A stretch of DNA of 49,738 nucleotides from Pyrinomonadaceae bacterium (GTDB taxonomy: Bacteria > Acidobacteriota > Blastocatellia > Pyrinomonadales > Pyrinomonadaceae). The DNA lies in the NCBI GenBank assembly GCA_019694395.1, contig JAIBCC010000039.1:1-49738 (forward strand), in the 5' to 3' direction. Positions 23,935 to 32,705 of this stretch are shown here, piece by piece. A program made the translations under genes and the position numbers. Each line of letters begins with the position of its first letter. The stretch's first letter is position 1. The notes beneath the pieces are model-generated. The model worked only from the letters and a program-made list of their open reading frames with translations. It had not been told where the DNA came from and ran no database searches.

Positions 23935-24537
23935 ATGAAGAAGCCTATTTTCCTGATTATATTAAGTTTAGCTTTTAGTTTTAGCGTTTTTGCTCAGCCC
24001 AAAACTGTCACAGACTATTTTTTGGCGATGCCCGATAATGTTTATTCAACTACTTTAGAAGGTAAAAAAGTTACCGGTAAGTCCGCTTTGACCAAACTTC
24101 GCAAATCAATGATTAAAATCGAAGACATCAAAAACGGCTACTTAAAAATTGAAGGAACTTGGGAAGGTTGGGCAGAAATTGCTCTTTTCAAAAAGACTGA
24201 CGGCAGTTATATCATTGCTCAGGCTGAGAACGGATGCGGTCCCGCGTGTGACGGTTTTGTAAAATTTTGGATATATAACGCCGGAAAATGGATGGACGTG
24301 ACCAAAGCCGTTTTTACCGAACCGACTGCAAAATCAGTAGCCAAACAATTTAATGCTACCAAAGCTAAAGACGATGAAGCCGCTGATGAAGCCGAAGGAA
24401 TGTCGTTTTATTATTCTTTGCCGAGAGAAGGCAGAGTTATGCGAGTTGTTTGTAACGAATGTTCAAACTCAGGTGATGGGGAAGATTTTACAATTTTCAA
24501 ATATGAATGGAACGGTTCAAAATTCGTCAAAAAATAG
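23935..24537 (+). CDS. Exported protein of the 'FLxxPxxY' family, copy 5
   Basis: A 200-residue protein with signal peptide KKPIFLIILSLAFSFSVFAQ. The blocks are PKTVTDYFLAMPDNVYST, MIKIEDIKNGYLKIEGTWE, GWAEIALFKKTDGSYIIA, and NGCGPACDGFVKFWIYNAG with the Cys-x3-Cys pair, ending in FKYEWNGSKFVKK. It has an extra Ala/Asp/Glu-rich insert (about 135-150) and a second cysteine pair (CNEC). It is the last gene of the secreted cluster; a terminator follows. Confidence 0.82.
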   Translation: MKKPIFLIILSLAFSFSVFAQPKTVTDYFLAMPDNVYSTTLEGKKVTGKSALTKLRKSMIKIEDIKNGYLKIEGTWEGWAEIALFKKTDGSYIIAQAENGCGPACDGFVKFWIYNAGKWMDVTKAVFTEPTAKSVAKQFNATKAKDDEAADEAEGMSFYYSLPREGRVMRVVCNECSNSGDGEDFTIFKYEWNGSKFVKK

Positions 24538-24561
24538 TTTGGATTAAATTTATCTCAACAG

Positions 24562-24600
24562 AAAAAAGCCGGCTGAGTCTAAAACTCGCACGGCTTTTTT
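24562..24600 (+). terminator. Terminator at the end of the secreted-protein cluster
   Basis: AAAAAAGCCG (24562-24571) pairs with CGGCTTTTTT (24591-24600), with an inner GAGT/ACTC pairing. It lies between convergent genes and can serve both strands. Confidence 0.88.
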
Positions 24601-24621
24601 CTGGGGGGCACAATTTTCAAA

Positions 24622-26580
24622 CTATTTCAGCACAGCATTTTCTACAATTTGAAAATTATCGGAAGTATTAACTCCTTCAGCTGAAATCTGTCCGATCGGT
24701 TTTCCGGCACCATTGGTAATAACTACAACCTCAAGTTTGGTCTTAGCCGGATAATTCAATAAGTTTTCTAAAGTCTCTTTTTGGTCGGCTTTTGATAACT
24801 TAGTCCATTCATCCTGAACTGTGATAAAGAGCGCGTTTTTCTTTCGATAAGCAACTCGCATCATCTCACCTTTTGGCAATGCCTTAGTATCAATTTTTTC
24901 AACTTCCTGAACTGCCGGCACAATATCTCCCAATTGTTTGGTGATATAATAAGTCAGTCCGCTGACTAATACTCCTAAAAGCAGAAGAGCGAAAACCCAA
25001 CTTTTGGTCTGAGTGTAAACAACAGCCGATTCTACCTTTTTAACTTTACTTACGCTCGGAACTTCCTTCTTTTCTTCATTTGGTGTTTCAGACTTGGAAA
25101 TGCCCAAATTTCGATTGCTGAATCGAACGATCGCCCGTTCCAGTTTAAGTCTGAATTCGAGTAATTTATTTGAAACAATCAGCAAGCGATTTTGAGTCGG
25201 AGTGTCGGAAACTTCGATCAAAAGTTGTAGATGATCTGCCAGAGTTTGTGATTTTCTTAGAACGGTTTTGACCTCATCCCGAATCGTGACAGGCAAATTT
25301 TTGGGTTGATTCAATTCGTTTTCCCGAATTTCTTCTGCCCAGAGAATCAGTGACAATGCCTTTCGGCAGAGCTGGTCAGCATTTTCGTCAGAAAAATGTA
25401 AAAAATCGTTCAAATCCAAAACACGCAGGGATTCATACTTTTGCATATAATCACGTAATAGTTTGGTATTTGGCTCAGGTTCACCAAGCACTGCTAAAAG
25501 TGATTTGATACGATCCTGCGGCGGAAGCGATTTTTTACTTAAATTTGAGTCCAGCAGATTTTGTGCTTGATCCGGCTGAGTTGAACCTTCCGGCTCAACG
25601 CCGATGTGTTCCAGCAAATCCCATAAATATCGTAATTCCTGATTTTCAGGGCTTTTAGAATCGAGCGTCTCGTGAATTTTAACTTCGTTCAGAATTTCTG
25701 AAATGTGAATCTGAGTATTTGGGGAAGTATCATGAAAAGCTCCGGCAAAATCAAAAGTAGCCTTTACCCGAGTATGAAGGTTTTCGTTTGCGTTACCTAA
25801 TAAGGCGTGAAAAGTATTTCCAACCGCTAAATTACAATCAACTGCCGCAGAGACCACAGCCGGATGATAGAAATTTTGACCTAAACTTTGTTTAAATATC
25901 CGAAATCTTTCAAAAAGATTGCATTTAACTAATTCATCAAAGGAAACAAGAGTTCCTGCTTCGTCAATAAATTCATCAATTTTTTCAATGATTTCAGCTG
26001 TTCCCTTTGAAATCTCAAGCGGATAATTCTTCTTGCCGTCCCAATTATCAAAAAGTTGGTGCAGATGTTCAGTTAATTCAGACCGATTTAATCGAAGGGT
26101 GCGATATGCCTGACCTCTGTCAGAAGCAAACAGTCTGGTAATTGCTAAATCAAATTTGCTCTGATTAACACCGGAATGTTCCAGACTGCGATAAAAACGG
26201 GCTAAAGCAGAGTAAACTACATTATCCAGAGGTTCTTGAGTAGTATCGCAGAAACGGCGTAAATGATATGTTTCGATTTTGCTGTCGCGTTTTTCCAGAA
26301 TGTTTCGCCAAGTCTGAAATTCCTGTTTGATTTGAAAATCAACTTGCCAAAAATCCATTGGAGAACCGTCTTTAGGCAGGTCTCTTAACTTTTGGAGAGC
26401 CGCTTTTATAATGTCAATATTGAAAGCGGACATTGAGACCTTGAGCATTCTGCGCTCAACTTCTGCTAAAAACTTTTCTGTAATTCTTAAATCAATTGCT
26501 TCTTCGCTAAGCTGTTTGAATAACTGATGGATTTGAAAAGGTTCTTCAATGATTATCTCATTCGTAACCGTTGGGGGCAT
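24622..26580 (-). CDS. Large single-pass membrane protein of unknown function
   Basis: A 652-residue protein. Residues 1-500 are almost entirely helical, with no catalytic motif I recognise (for example FRIFKQSLGQNFYHPAVVSA and LWDLLEHIGVEPEGS). A Lys/Glu/Pro/Ser linker leads to one membrane helix, SWVFALLLLGVLVSGLTYYI, at about 535-555, and an outside C-terminal domain of about 85 residues with KTKLEVVVITNGAGKPIGQI. The large cytoplasmic helical part suggests a scaffold or a sensor linked to an envelope domain. AGGAG lies 11 bases before the start. It faces the secreted cluster tail to tail and has no ECF-type two-box sequence upstream. Confidence 0.8.
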   Translation of the reverse strand: MPPTVTNEIIIEEPFQIHQLFKQLSEEAIDLRITEKFLAEVERRMLKVSMSAFNIDIIKAALQKLRDLPKDGSPMDFWQVDFQIKQEFQTWRNILEKRDSKIETYHLRRFCDTTQEPLDNVVYSALARFYRSLEHSGVNQSKFDLAITRLFASDRGQAYRTLRLNRSELTEHLHQLFDNWDGKKNYPLEISKGTAEIIEKIDEFIDEAGTLVSFDELVKCNLFERFRIFKQSLGQNFYHPAVVSAAVDCNLAVGNTFHALLGNANENLHTRVKATFDFAGAFHDTSPNTQIHISEILNEVKIHETLDSKSPENQELRYLWDLLEHIGVEPEGSTQPDQAQNLLDSNLSKKSLPPQDRIKSLLAVLGEPEPNTKLLRDYMQKYESLRVLDLNDFLHFSDENADQLCRKALSLILWAEEIRENELNQPKNLPVTIRDEVKTVLRKSQTLADHLQLLIEVSDTPTQNRLLIVSNKLLEFRLKLERAIVRFSNRNLGISKSETPNEEKKEVPSVSKVKKVESAVVYTQTKSWVFALLLLGVLVSGLTYYITKQLGDIVPAVQEVEKIDTKALPKGEMMRVAYRKKNALFITVQDEWTKLSKADQKETLENLLNYPAKTKLEVVVITNGAGKPIGQISAEGVNTSDNFQIVENAVLK

Positions 26581-26624
26581 AGATTTTTAAACTCCTTTCG
26601 GGATTTTTAAGGCAAGATAGTCGG

Positions 26625-26771
26625 TTAATTGCAAAAAGGTTTGTATTGCAATTGTTGCCGCGTCGGATTTCTTTTAAAATAAAGGCGCAATAATGCCGGT
26701 AAGCCAATCATCTTAATTTCCATCAATAATTCAAAGATCGAAAAAACTCGCTTAATTGGACCCTTTAACAT
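26625..26771 (-). CDS. 48-residue amphipathic small protein
   Basis: The start ATG at 26771 is preceded by AGGAGG with a five-base spacer, the best ribosome binding site in this area. The product is 48 residues: a basic start (LKGPIKRVF), a hydrophobic middle (SIFELLMEIKMIGLPALL) and a basic, polar end. It could be a small membrane-associated protein or a peptide cotranscribed with the 652-residue membrane protein 45 bases downstream. Length makes chance possible, but the ribosome binding site argues for a real gene. Confidence 0.5.
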   Translation of the reverse strand: MLKGPIKRVFSIFELLMEIKMIGLPALLRLYFKRNPTRQQLQYKPFCN

Positions 26772-27092
26772 TTTGTCCTCCTTTTGAAATAAAACTTGGT
26801 TGAGATGGGAGAATACAAATATTGTCATTCAAAAAGTGACAAAACTTAGCACTTTATTGACTAAATTTCACCCCAAACTTCAAAAAAGGTTATTAAATGT
26901 TGTAATTAGCTAAAAATACAGCTAATTATAATAGCTCCTAATAGCAAAAGTTGTGCCATTCTTTAAAGGATTAAAGGTTGGAAGGCTGTAAAAATAAATC
27001 TTAAAATTGCTTTCAAGACTTGTCACATTCTACTAATTTCATTAACCTTTTCTATTAGCTTAATATTAAAAAAATAGCTTGGAGAAACAATT
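26772..27092. other. 321-base divergent intergenic region
   Basis: AT-rich and without a gene. It separates the leftward small protein from the rightward SDR gene, so promoters for both are expected. A TATAAT at 26927-26932 is visible, but I cannot pair it with a -35 box. GCTAATTATAATAGC is a short imperfect palindrome. A single TGTCACA at about 27019 lacks the CGTC partner of an ECF41 promoter. Confidence 0.5.
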
Positions 27093-27842
27093 TTGAGTCT
27101 TTTATTGGAAGGAAAAACTGCGTTTGTTTCGGGTGGAACGCGCGGAATCGGAGCTGCAATTTGTGAAGTTTTCGCCCGTGAAGGGGCGGATGTAGCTTTT
27201 AATTATCACTCATCCGATGATTTAGCCAAAGAAGTTATCGCTAAAATAGAAGCCTTTGGCAGACGCGCACTGGCTTTTAAAGTTTCGGTGACAGACCGAT
27301 TAGGGATGAAAAAAGTTGCCCGTGAAGTAGTAGAAGCCTTTGGAAAAATTGATGTTTTAGTCAATAATGCCGCTGTTAATAAAGCAGATAACTTTGCGAC
27401 CACCACCGATAAATCATGGGATTGGGTGATTGATACAAATGTCAACAGTCTTTTTGCTGTTACCAAACCTTTTTACAAGCAAATGATTCGCAGAAGGATT
27501 GGCAAAATTCTCAATATAACCTCAATCGGTGCAATGAGTTCGCTTCCGACTTCGGTTCATTACGCGACTTCTAAAGCCGCAATGATCGGATTTACCAAAT
27601 GCCTTTCCCGCGAGGCTGCCAACTTTGGGATTATGGTCAATGCTATCGCTGCCGGAATTTTTGATACAGATTTGGGAAATACTTTGCCCGAACGCTTGAT
27701 TCAGGCACACGAAGGTTGGGTAGCCCAACAACGGATGGGTGAGCCGAAAGAATTAGCCGAATTTGCCGCTTTTATGTGCAGCGAACGCAACAGTTATATG
27801 AATGGTGAAGTTGTAATTGTTGACGGCGGCGTGATTACATAA
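27093..27842 (+). CDS. Short-chain dehydrogenase/reductase (FabG-like)
   Basis: A 249-residue classical SDR. The NAD(P)-binding motif is GGTRGIG (about 15-21), followed by NNAA at about 90-93. The catalytic residues are S in NITSIGAMSS, and Y and K in HYATSKAA; the end is the usual GEVVIVDGG. Many such enzymes are 3-oxoacyl-ACP reductases, but this subgroup is also broad in substrate, and no fatty-acid genes are adjacent. The start is a TTG at 27093 with GGAG eight bases upstream; there is no closer ATG that keeps the first beta strand. Confidence 0.88.
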   Translation: MSLLLEGKTAFVSGGTRGIGAAICEVFAREGADVAFNYHSSDDLAKEVIAKIEAFGRRALAFKVSVTDRLGMKKVAREVVEAFGKIDVLVNNAAVNKADNFATTTDKSWDWVIDTNVNSLFAVTKPFYKQMIRRRIGKILNITSIGAMSSLPTSVHYATSKAAMIGFTKCLSREAANFGIMVNAIAAGIFDTDLGNTLPERLIQAHEGWVAQQRMGEPKELAEFAAFMCSERNSYMNGEVVIVDGGVIT

Positions 27843-27844
27843 GT

Positions 27845-27922
27845 AAAAAGGCAAAAGTAAAAAGTAAAAAATGAAAACCGTTCATTTTCAAACTTCTTAA
27901 TTTTTGCCTTTTACCTTTTACC
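27845..27922. repeat. Imperfect palindrome of short A/T words between convergent genes
   Basis: Left arm words (AAAAAGGCAAAAGTAAAAAG) are roughly complementary to the right arm (TTTTTGCCTTTTACCTTTTA). It fills the gap between the SDR and DUF2911 genes and could act as a bidirectional terminator. Related word-repeat palindromes occur at 29322, 32580, 34407 and 34756. Confidence 0.6.
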
Positions 27923-28837
27923 TTATTTACTGCCTTTCCATTTTTGAACTTCTGATTCTAAACCGGTAGTGTTGGCAGGCGGATTAGATGATTTTCCAAG
28001 TTGAATTGCTTTTTCACCGGCAGCAATTGCATCAGCTTTTTTGCCCATTTCTGCTAAAAGTCTGGCTTTAGCACTAAGATTACCGACAGTTTCTTTAACT
28101 TTGATAGATTCATCGAGCCAACCTAAAGCCTCTTCGTAATTAGCTTTCATTTTGTTGTTAAAAACAAAACCCGCACCTTGATTTAATGGGCGAACATCAT
28201 CTGCCTTTCGGTTTTTAATCGCATCACGGATGTAATTGACAACTCTGGCATTGATGTCGCCGACATTGACGGTAAACCCGACTGCTTTCGTTTCCCAGCT
28301 CAGAGTTACGGTTGCATTATTGGCAGCAACATTATCAAATTCATACGCCAAAGTTTCGCGTGGTGTAGCCAATGTGGTTGGAACGGCTTTTACACGCAGA
28401 ACATCTTGGTCCTGTTTATAGCTGAACGCTCCCCATTGATCGTTGGCTTTGCTGAAAATCAATGTCCATTCATTATCCTGTGGGATAGCAAAAAATCCGT
28501 ATTTTCCGGCTGATAAAGCCTGTCCGTTAATTGTCACATCGGTAGAAAATTCGATAGTAGTATTGTTGTTTGCGCCGGCTCGCCAAACTTGTCCGTTCGG
28601 AACTAAACACGGACCTGTGTTATTGCCCTTTTGGATTTCGCTCTCGGCTTTACATCCATAGATCTTTCCGGCTCTGCCTTTAATGTTTGGACGGTGATAG
28701 ACGATGCTGATTTTTGCATCACCAACAACTTGCATAATTTCCTGACGATTCGATTCATACGGCAAACTTAATTGCCCGAAAATATTTGAAGTCAAAATTA
28801 GTGTCAAAACTCCGATTAAAAACAATGTTCTTTTCAT
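27923..28837 (-). CDS. Exported DUF2911 protein with TPR-like tail
   Basis: A 304-residue protein with a signal peptide (KRTLFLIGVLTLILTSNIFG) and a DUF2911 domain: QVVGDAKISIVYHRPNIKGR, VWRAGANNNTTIEFSTDV, and LSAGKYGFFAIPQDNEWTLI. The last 100 residues are helical and TPR-like (NYEEALGWLDESIKV, KADAIAAGEKAIQLG). DUF2911 is common in Bacteroidetes and Acidobacteria and has no assigned activity. ATG 28837 is one base after the stop of the upstream START-like gene, so the two are translationally coupled. A longer open frame upstream overlaps that gene and lacks a signal peptide. Confidence 0.88.
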   Translation of the reverse strand: MKRTLFLIGVLTLILTSNIFGQLSLPYESNRQEIMQVVGDAKISIVYHRPNIKGRAGKIYGCKAESEIQKGNNTGPCLVPNGQVWRAGANNNTTIEFSTDVTINGQALSAGKYGFFAIPQDNEWTLIFSKANDQWGAFSYKQDQDVLRVKAVPTTLATPRETLAYEFDNVAANNATVTLSWETKAVGFTVNVGDINARVVNYIRDAIKNRKADDVRPLNQGAGFVFNNKMKANYEEALGWLDESIKVKETVGNLSAKARLLAEMGKKADAIAAGEKAIQLGKSSNPPANTTGLESEVQKWKGSK

Positions 28838-28838
28838 T

Positions 28839-29321
28839 TCATCTCTCCAATTTTTCTTTTGATTTTTTGATAAAAACTTGCAGCATTCGATCAACTTCAA
28901 ACTGCATCCCCTGACTGATTTTTTTCTCTCCGGCGAGATTTGCCAGCGGATGCAATTCTCTAGCATGATTACGGCGAATTTCGACAAATTGCGAATAGCG
29001 GACTAAAACCGAATTTACCGATTTTTCACGAACTTCCGCTACACATCGTAAATAATTTTGCGTTTCAGTCGGCGACGGAAGCCATTCGATCAAGTCACCA
29101 TAAGCCATAAAATCAACCGCAAACGATTGTTTCATTTTACCAACAAATGGGATTTCTGCCGAAATCATCCAACGGGTAATGCCTTTTCCGTCAGTGTGAA
29201 TGCTATCTAAATTAGGCATTAATTCCACATAATTATTCCCGTCAGCGAAAAATTTTTGTGCATTTTCCGAAGAAGTGTTGATTTCAAAACTGTCGGCAAA
29301 ATTTGCCCTGATTATAAACAT
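28839..29321 (-). CDS. SRPBCC/START-like fold protein
   Basis: A 160-residue soluble protein with the layout of the SRPBCC superfamily: DSFEINTSSENAQKFFADG at the start, the strand block ITRWMISAEIPFVGKMKQSF, then YLRCVAEVREKSVNSVLVRY and a long C-terminal helix (GMQFEVDRMLQVFIKKSKEK). Members bind hydrophobic ligands or lipids in a deep pocket. It lies between the M14 peptidase and the DUF2911 gene on one strand. The specific ligand is unknown. Confidence 0.7.
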   Translation of the reverse strand: MFIIRANFADSFEINTSSENAQKFFADGNNYVELMPNLDSIHTDGKGITRWMISAEIPFVGKMKQSFAVDFMAYGDLIEWLPSPTETQNYLRCVAEVREKSVNSVLVRYSQFVEIRRNHARELHPLANLAGEKKISQGMQFEVDRMLQVFIKKSKEKLER

Positions 29322-29400
29322 AATTGGATTTTAGATTTTAGATTGCCGATTTTAGATTGCTTTATTATTCAATCGCAAATCAAAAATCAAAAATCGAAAA
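29322..29400. repeat. Intergenic word-repeat element
   Basis: TTTTAGATT-type words are followed by their inverse as AATCAAAAATC-type words; several are heptamer or near-heptamer steps. It lies between the M14 peptidase and the START-like gene. Confidence 0.55.
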
Positions 29401-32184
29401 TTAAAAAGCTCCATTAAATATTATCGAATTAAAAAACTGTCTGGTAGTTGAACGAAAGATTCCACGGAAAAAAGGCTCGTCGGCAAATAGAATGACGTGA
29501 CCGCTTCCCATTGGCTCGTCAATCAAATAGGCTGTTCCTTTCAAAAGCCGTTCAGTATTTCCTTCCCAAATAAAGCCCGAAATTGCCAAAGGTCTTTTAG
29601 CATTTTCGGCAAAAAGGAGTGCATTCGTTCCTTCTTTGGAAAAGCGGAAAAAGTAATTTGTAGATAACAGCACCGGAATTTCGTTGGAATCGGTTCCGTA
29701 ATTTAACCAAACTGTGCGATCAACCGTTGCCCGCATAATTGCGCCCGGCAATGATTCAGGTGCTTCGCCGCGATTGGCAGTCGGCGAAATAATCGGCGGC
29801 AATTCGGCTGGTTTCCAATCCTGTTTATCGGTTTTGGGTTCAGTTTGGATCAGGTCAGGTCGGGTTTTTCCGTCTTCACCATCTTTATTTTTTTCCTCAT
29901 CATCGCTGCTGCCGACCAATTTTGAAGAAGTAAATGCGACATCTTTTAAAGCGGCAAAAACTGATGCGCCGCGAACTGTGACAAGAGTGCCGCCTTCTGA
30001 AACCCAACTTCTTAGAATTTCAACCCCTTCTTTGCCAAGCGACGAAAAATAATCACCTGCCGAACCATCCGGCATAATCAGGACGTTATAATTTTTTAAG
30101 CCGCCGTTTTTGATGGTGCTGAGACTCATTGGGGTAAATTTGATCCCGTAGCGGTCAAAAGTCCACCAAATCGAACCGTAGCTTGTTTGTTCAACCACTT
30201 CGTCAGCCACCATCGCAATCTTTAAATTGCTTTTCAGCGGATAGACAGCCTCGCCGCCAATCGGGGTGTCGCCTTCTTCTGCATAACCTGAATTTATCGG
30301 CGTGACATTAACGCCATATTCTCTGGCTAAACGCTTGACAGCATCGTGAATTGTTTCATTGTTGCGCGAAACCCGAATTACGAATGTTCCTGCCTTCCAG
30401 AACTTTCCGCCTGTGTTCAACGGACGGCTTGCTACACCAACCCGAAAACCTTCCTGCAAAAGACGCAAAATCATTCCGCCTGTGCCATCGTTTTCGTAGG
30501 GAATGATATAAGCGATTTTAGCTTTTTCCGAAACTGTTCCGCGTTTCTGATTTTCCAAATAATCTGCGGTTACCGGATTTCCTAAATTTCCTGCATCTTC
30601 TGTCCAAAAAGCCTCAACTCCGAACGCCAAAGGCAAAGACCAAGCTGTAATGTCATAAAACCCGTATCCTTCTTTCGGCTGGCTTTTGCCGCGCATTTCA
30701 TTGCGCTTGAAACGCGCTACATTATCATCAACAAACGCTTTATCTTGCGGAGTGTCCTGTTCTAAAAAGGCTTTAATGAGCCGTTTGTTTGGCTGATCCA
30801 AATCAATGATGTATGAACCGACAGGGAAGCTTTTACTCTGAGCAGGGGCATTTTTCGTTTCGTAACTATGCGCCGTGATTGAGCTAAAAGCCGCATTTGC
30901 CACAGTTACTTCGACTTTCATTCGTTGCAGATGCTCAATCATTTCAGCGGTTTTGGGACGATCTTTGTCAGGAATAATGACGATGCGCTTCATTTTTTCG
31001 GTTTTACCTTCGTTAATTGCCGAAACCCGAAAATCGTAATAATCTTTCAAACGTGCCTGCCGATTTTTTGACGAAGTTTCCAATGTAGTCATCGAAGCGA
31101 CAAAGTGTTTGGCAATCGCGCTTCGCAAAGTAACGATTGTGCCGTCGTCACGCAGCCAGTTAATTCCTTTGAAACCACCGCCGTCTGTTTCGTAAGTCAT
31201 TCCGATTGTTCCGGTTAGCGACGGCATCGAATCCCAATAGCCGACATAAAAAAGGTCGAAAATATCGCGGTTGTAATAATCCCAGCGGTTTGAATCAAAG
31301 GCGGCGGCATTGGCTCGCCCGTAAATATCCATCCATTTGTTAGTGACGGGCTGCGGCAAATTCGGATTAATCGGCAAAGCAACGGGTGGGAAAAAATATT
31401 GCGAAGGCTGTCCGTGATGATCCACTGCCACTTGCGGATTCCATTCAAAAAAAGCCCTCTCCATATTTTGCGTTTCGATTTGAGTTCCGGCAGTGTTATC
31501 GCGGTTCAGGTCAAAGCGATAATGATTCAAGCGTCCGTAGATTGACCAAGGCTCACGATGTTCCATTGCCGCCGGATTTGCATCGCCAACCGCCACCGAA
31601 TTATACCAGGTCGCAAAACGCTCGTGTCCGTCCGGATTTTCCCCTGTGATGATTAGCACGACATTATTTTTCAAAATGTCCAAAGTTGCAGGTTCATTCG
31701 AGGCGGCGAGCTGATAAATGACTTGCAGCATTGCTTCAAAAGAAGCCGATTCGTTGCCGTGAATGGTGTAAGCCATCCAGGAAATTGTCGGATTATTTTG
31801 AATAATTGTGGTTGCTTCGGTTGCCGAAGTTTTACGCGGATCGCTCAATTTAGCATTATTGGCTTTGATTTCGTCCAACCGCGCCATATTTTCGGGAGCA
31901 GAAATTGCTACGATATGTTGCATCCGATGTTCATTTGTTAAACCAATATCAAAAATTTTCACCCGGTCAGGTGCAGCTTTAGCAACTTTTTCAATGAACT
32001 GTTCCATTTGTGCGTAGGTCGTGTGATGCGTCCCGACCTCGAATCGCAAAACCGCATTTGGACGCGGAACTTCGGTGCGATACGGTCCGCGAGCATAAAA
32101 GTCAAACTTTGAGTCATCAGTTTGAGTAAAAACTGAAATTGTAAAAATTAAGACGAGCAAAAGGCGAAAGAATAGATACTGCAT
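29401..32184 (-). CDS. Exported M14-family zinc carboxypeptidase
   Basis: A 927-residue protein with a signal peptide (QYLFFRLLLVLIFTISVFTQ). The M14 peptidase domain covers about 50-375: zinc ligands in TIHGNESAS (H-x-x-E), the substrate-binding YRFDLNRDNT, the third zinc ligand candidate in VAVDHHGQ, and the catalytic glutamate candidate in GMTYETDGGG. The remaining 550 residues contain a class I glutamine-amidotransferase-like or ThuA-like fold (KNYNVLIMPDGSAGDYFSSL) and end GHVILFADEPFFRGIFRS. This domain order is common in large secreted M14 proteins of Acidobacteria and Bacteroidetes. It probably degrades peptides outside the cell. It is the first gene of a three-gene unit. Confidence 0.88.
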   Translation of the reverse strand: MQYLFFRLLLVLIFTISVFTQTDDSKFDFYARGPYRTEVPRPNAVLRFEVGTHHTTYAQMEQFIEKVAKAAPDRVKIFDIGLTNEHRMQHIVAISAPENMARLDEIKANNAKLSDPRKTSATEATTIIQNNPTISWMAYTIHGNESASFEAMLQVIYQLAASNEPATLDILKNNVVLIITGENPDGHERFATWYNSVAVGDANPAAMEHREPWSIYGRLNHYRFDLNRDNTAGTQIETQNMERAFFEWNPQVAVDHHGQPSQYFFPPVALPINPNLPQPVTNKWMDIYGRANAAAFDSNRWDYYNRDIFDLFYVGYWDSMPSLTGTIGMTYETDGGGFKGINWLRDDGTIVTLRSAIAKHFVASMTTLETSSKNRQARLKDYYDFRVSAINEGKTEKMKRIVIIPDKDRPKTAEMIEHLQRMKVEVTVANAAFSSITAHSYETKNAPAQSKSFPVGSYIIDLDQPNKRLIKAFLEQDTPQDKAFVDDNVARFKRNEMRGKSQPKEGYGFYDITAWSLPLAFGVEAFWTEDAGNLGNPVTADYLENQKRGTVSEKAKIAYIIPYENDGTGGMILRLLQEGFRVGVASRPLNTGGKFWKAGTFVIRVSRNNETIHDAVKRLAREYGVNVTPINSGYAEEGDTPIGGEAVYPLKSNLKIAMVADEVVEQTSYGSIWWTFDRYGIKFTPMSLSTIKNGGLKNYNVLIMPDGSAGDYFSSLGKEGVEILRSWVSEGGTLVTVRGASVFAALKDVAFTSSKLVGSSDDEEKNKDGEDGKTRPDLIQTEPKTDKQDWKPAELPPIISPTANRGEAPESLPGAIMRATVDRTVWLNYGTDSNEIPVLLSTNYFFRFSKEGTNALLFAENAKRPLAISGFIWEGNTERLLKGTAYLIDEPMGSGHVILFADEPFFRGIFRSTTRQFFNSIIFNGAF

Positions 32185-32392
32185 TGAAAATTCCTTTTTG
32201 AAAGTATTGACCGAATTGACTTTTTGAAATTCTACAACTTAGAGTGGAAAGTGAAAAGGAAAAAATGCGAAAAAGTATAAAATTTTGTTGGATTTAGCGG
32301 ATTTTGGTGATAAAAAATGAGTTTGGTTAAAATCTATCTGCAAACAGAAACTTTTTCACCATTGCACTTTTAAACTTTTGCACTTTAAATTT

Positions 32393-32572
32393 ATGAGCAA
32401 TAAATGTCCGAAATGTGATTATAAAAAACTGAAAACGTGGGATGAATTAACCGAAGATGAGAAAATTATCGTCAAAGTAAAACATTCCGAATTTACTTTG
32501 GAGGAAAGAAAACGGCATCGTTTTTGTGTGCGTTGCGGTTTTGAAGAAACTGCAACAGGGCATAGAACTTAG
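32393..32572 (+). CDS. Small zinc-ribbon protein
   Basis: A 59-residue protein starting MSNKCPKCDYKKL, with C-x2-C near the start and a second pair, FCVRCGF, near the end: one four-cysteine zinc ribbon. Between them lies a charged helix. Such proteins are often nucleic-acid-binding or regulatory adaptors; the function cannot be assigned. ATG 32393 starts just before the first cysteine pair; an ATG further upstream is also in frame. It stands alone between the M14 gene (divergent) and pgi. Confidence 0.65.
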   Translation: MSNKCPKCDYKKLKTWDELTEDEKIIVKVKHSEFTLEERKRHRFCVRCGFEETATGHRT

Positions 32573-32579
32573 AGAATTT

Positions 32580-32660
32580 AGTTTGGGAAGTTTAGAAAGT
32601 TTAGGAAGTTCAGGAAGAAAATATTCTACTTCCCAAACTTCCTAAACTTACCAAACTTTC
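32580..32660. repeat. Word-repeat palindrome upstream of pgi
   Basis: The left arm is built of GGAAGTTTAG-type words and the right arm of their complement (CTTCCCAAACTTCCTAAACT). It can form a long imperfect hairpin, and the word structure suggests growth by short tandem slippage. Confidence 0.65.
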
Positions 32661-32705
32661 ATCATAATTTGACTTGCTTTTCTCTTTGACCGAAGATTAA
32701 ACATT

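Noticed and set aside
27019..27025. TGTCACA upstream of the SDR gene considered as a third ECF41 promoter
   Set aside because: No CGTC occurs 15-16 bases further on, unlike the two clear ECF41 promoters.
29714..30052. A 112-codon frame antisense to the M14 peptidase gene
   Set aside because: It lies inside a strong, complete coding sequence on the other strand and shows no motif.
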